A stretch of 15,146 nt of DNA from assembly GCA_030636255.1 (NCBI GenBank), contig DAOVXH010000019.1, positions 1 through 15,146 of the forward strand. The letters run 5' to 3'. The first letter of the stretch is position 1; every line of letters begins with the position of its first letter. The notes beneath the pieces were generated by a model, which saw only the letters and a program-made list of their open reading frames with translations, was not told the origin of the DNA and did no database searches. This document shows, piece by piece, positions 13,501 to 15,146 of this stretch. This DNA comes from Methanomassiliicoccales archaeon (GTDB lineage Archaea; Thermoplasmatota; Thermoplasmata; SG8-5). Made by a program: the position numbers and the translations under genes.

Positions 13501-15146
13501 ATGAGCTTTCTGGATTCGATGAGCAAGGAGAAGAGATTATATACTAAGGTCAAGAAGCAGATAGGCAAGGCCAGACAGCATCAAGAGCGTGGCCAGGCCT
13601 CACAGGCATTGGAGGAGTATCAGAAATCATTCCAATCCCTCAATGAGGCAAAGGAGATAGTAGCTACCCAGAAGCGGGATTTTGCAGTTCTTTATGATGC
13701 AATTGGCAATGGCCTTTTATCACTGGACAGAGACCAGGACGGAATAAAAAGTATTGACAGGGCACTGACCCTGGACCCGAACAATACAAAGGCAATAATC
13801 CACAAGGGCAGTTATCTCTACAAGCAGGGCAATGTTTCCGAGGCACTTGGGCAGTTCGAGGCAGCCATATCCCTGGAGCCAGACAATAAGTCAGCCTGGA
13901 CCAATAAGGCCGCAGCACTGGCCAGCATGGGAAAGGAGATGGAGGCCATAGCAGCCTATAATCGTCTTCTGGAGATGGACGAGCTTACAATAGATTATTA
14001 TGATAGAATTTTGGACATTGCACCCAATGATGCCAGTGTTTACAAACGCAAGGGCGTGGCACTGAACAAACTGGAGCGCTATGATGAGGCAATACAGGTA
14101 TTTACCCAGTCCCTGGATTTAAATCCAAGCTTTATTGAGGCCAGGGTGGACCTTGGCCTGGCAGAGGCACTTCAGGAGAGGCATGAGGATGCAATAAAGA
14201 CCTTTGAAAAGGCATTGGAACTGAGAAAGGATGACCCCTTCATCTGGGAACAGAGAGGTCACAGCCAGTATCGCTTGAAGATGTACCGCGAGTCTGCTGA
14301 TAGTTACACAGAGTCCCTGCGATTGCACTCTGATAATGTCAAAATCTGGATAATGAAGGGAATGGGCCTTCACATGGCAGAGGACTATGACGGTGCATGC
14401 GGCAGTTATGACATGGCACTTACCCTGGAAGAAATCAATATGGCAGCACTGGTGAACAAGCGCCAGAGCCTGAAGAAATTAGGACGGCATCAGGACATAG
14501 TGAGTGTTGCTGACAGGGTTCTTGAAATCGTGCCAAATGACAGAAATGCTCTGCTGGACAAGGCAAGGGCACTTGGTATTCTGGGCCAGCATGAAAAAGC
14601 CCTTATTAATCTGGATATTGCGCTGGATTTGAACTCCAGGGACATTGAGCTATTAATTGAGAAGAAAGAGGCTCTAAAACACCTATCCAGACATGATGCT
14701 GTTGAGAAGGTCTGTGACAGGATAATTCACATTGATCACCGTAACATCGAGGCCATGTATGATAAATCCACGGCGCTTTTCTCACTGAAGAAATATGAGA
14801 GGTCTATTCACACCCTTGACCATCTTCTGTCAATTGACCCGGAACATCTCCTGGCCATGGCAAAAAAGCGTGAAGGTCTGAAGATGTTGGGAAAGCATCT
14901 GGATATTGTCAAAACAGCAGACGAACTTCTCAAACATCAACCAGAGGACAAGGACGCATTAATGGACAAGGCAGTTGCCCTGTTTAATATTCCCAGATAT
15001 CCGGATTCTGTTCAGGTACTTGAGAAATACCTGGCTATCTACAGTGACGATTCAGTAGCATGGAATTTGAAAGGTCATGCACTGGCCCCGGATCACAAGC
15101 ATGAAGAAGCAATCTTGGCCTATGATAAGGCAATAGCCATAGACCC
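13501..15146 (+). CDS. Long tetratricopeptide-repeat (TPR) protein, C-terminus beyond the window
   Basis: The frame is open from the ATG at 13501 to the window end (548 codons seen). AGGTGAT four bases upstream is a good Shine-Dalgarno. Residues 1-65 are charged and helical (MSFLDSMSKEKRLYTKVKKQ...), with no signal peptide, so the protein is cytoplasmic. From about residue 80 on, roughly thirteen 34-residue TPR units follow, recognisable by their ends: LTLDPNNTKA, ISLEPDNKSA, LDLNPSFIEA, LEIVPNDRNA, LSIDPEHLLA, IAIDP and others. Some units are degenerate (for example LTLEEINMAA). TPR arrays are protein-binding scaffolds; the partner is unknown. No catalytic domain is visible in the part present. 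It is divergent from the 158-aa gene and may share control through the palindrome between them. Confidence 0.93.
   Translation, partial: MSFLDSMSKEKRLYTKVKKQIGKARQHQERGQASQALEEYQKSFQSLNEAKEIVATQKRDFAVLYDAIGNGLLSLDRDQDGIKSIDRALTLDPNNTKAIIHKGSYLYKQGNVSEALGQFEAAISLEPDNKSAWTNKAAALASMGKEMEAIAAYNRLLEMDELTIDYYDRILDIAPNDASVYKRKGVALNKLERYDEAIQVFTQSLDLNPSFIEARVDLGLAEALQERHEDAIKTFEKALELRKDDPFIWEQRGHSQYRLKMYRESADSYTESLRLHSDNVKIWIMKGMGLHMAEDYDGACGSYDMALTLEEINMAALVNKRQSLKKLGRHQDIVSVADRVLEIVPNDRNALLDKARALGILGQHEKALINLDIALDLNSRDIELLIEKKEALKHLSRHDAVEKVCDRIIHIDHRNIEAMYDKSTALFSLKKYERSIHTLDHLLSIDPEHLLAMAKKREGLKMLGKHLDIVKTADELLKHQPEDKDALMDKAVALFNIPRYPDSVQVLEKYLAIYSDDSVAWNLKGHALAPDHKHEEAILAYDKAIAID

Overview
The window looks like a chromosomal segment of a euryarchaeon. 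Reasons: a split (subunit B only) GMP synthetase, archaeal-type AlaRS and ValRS, a stand-alone Lrp-type RAM protein, a tRNA intron at position 37/38 inside a textbook bulge-helix-bulge, TATA-like boxes about 25-30 nt before several starts, and GGAGG/GGTGAT Shine-Dalgarno sites at others. A relative of Thermoplasmatota is my guess, but nothing here proves the lineage.

Layout. (1) 2-1314, plus: the end of purE overlaps guaAB by one base, a purine-biosynthesis operon. (2) 1316-2420, minus: a 72-aa Asp/Cys-rich membrane protein converging on guaAB, an intron-containing elongator tRNA-Met(CAU), a folded RNA module with a hairpin/T-tract terminator, and a 69-aa unknown gene with a strong Shine-Dalgarno. 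(3) 2418-6377, minus: a 1,319-aa secreted, membrane-anchored surface protein (LamG, beta-rich domain, FN3, helical part with a glycine-rich hydrophobic stretch, more beta domains, C-terminal TM). Its central part is AT-rich compared with neighbouring housekeeping genes. (4) 6548-12497, plus: a translation block of alaS, a stand-alone RAM protein, valS and a MIP18/DUF59 protein whose Shine-Dalgarno lies in the last codons of valS. (5) 12498-12932: no credible protein gene, but a dense row of about nine hairpins ending, on the minus strand, in a stem followed by seven T. This looks like an undescribed structured RNA of about 390 nt. (6) 12933-13409, minus, an unknown 158-aa (possibly shorter) protein, divergent from (7) a long TPR protein, 13501 to the window end, with a palindromic element between them.

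The housekeeping genes form coherent pairs (purine synthesis; aminoacylation with an amino-acid-sensing RAM protein; Fe-S maturation). The accessory material lies mostly on the minus strand: small unknown proteins, two structured RNA regions with terminators, and the surface protein. The most promising new item is the 12.5-12.9 kb RNA; next are the folded module at 1.96-2.02 kb, the pore-former-like segment of the surface protein, and the aberrant KMSKS loop of ValRS.
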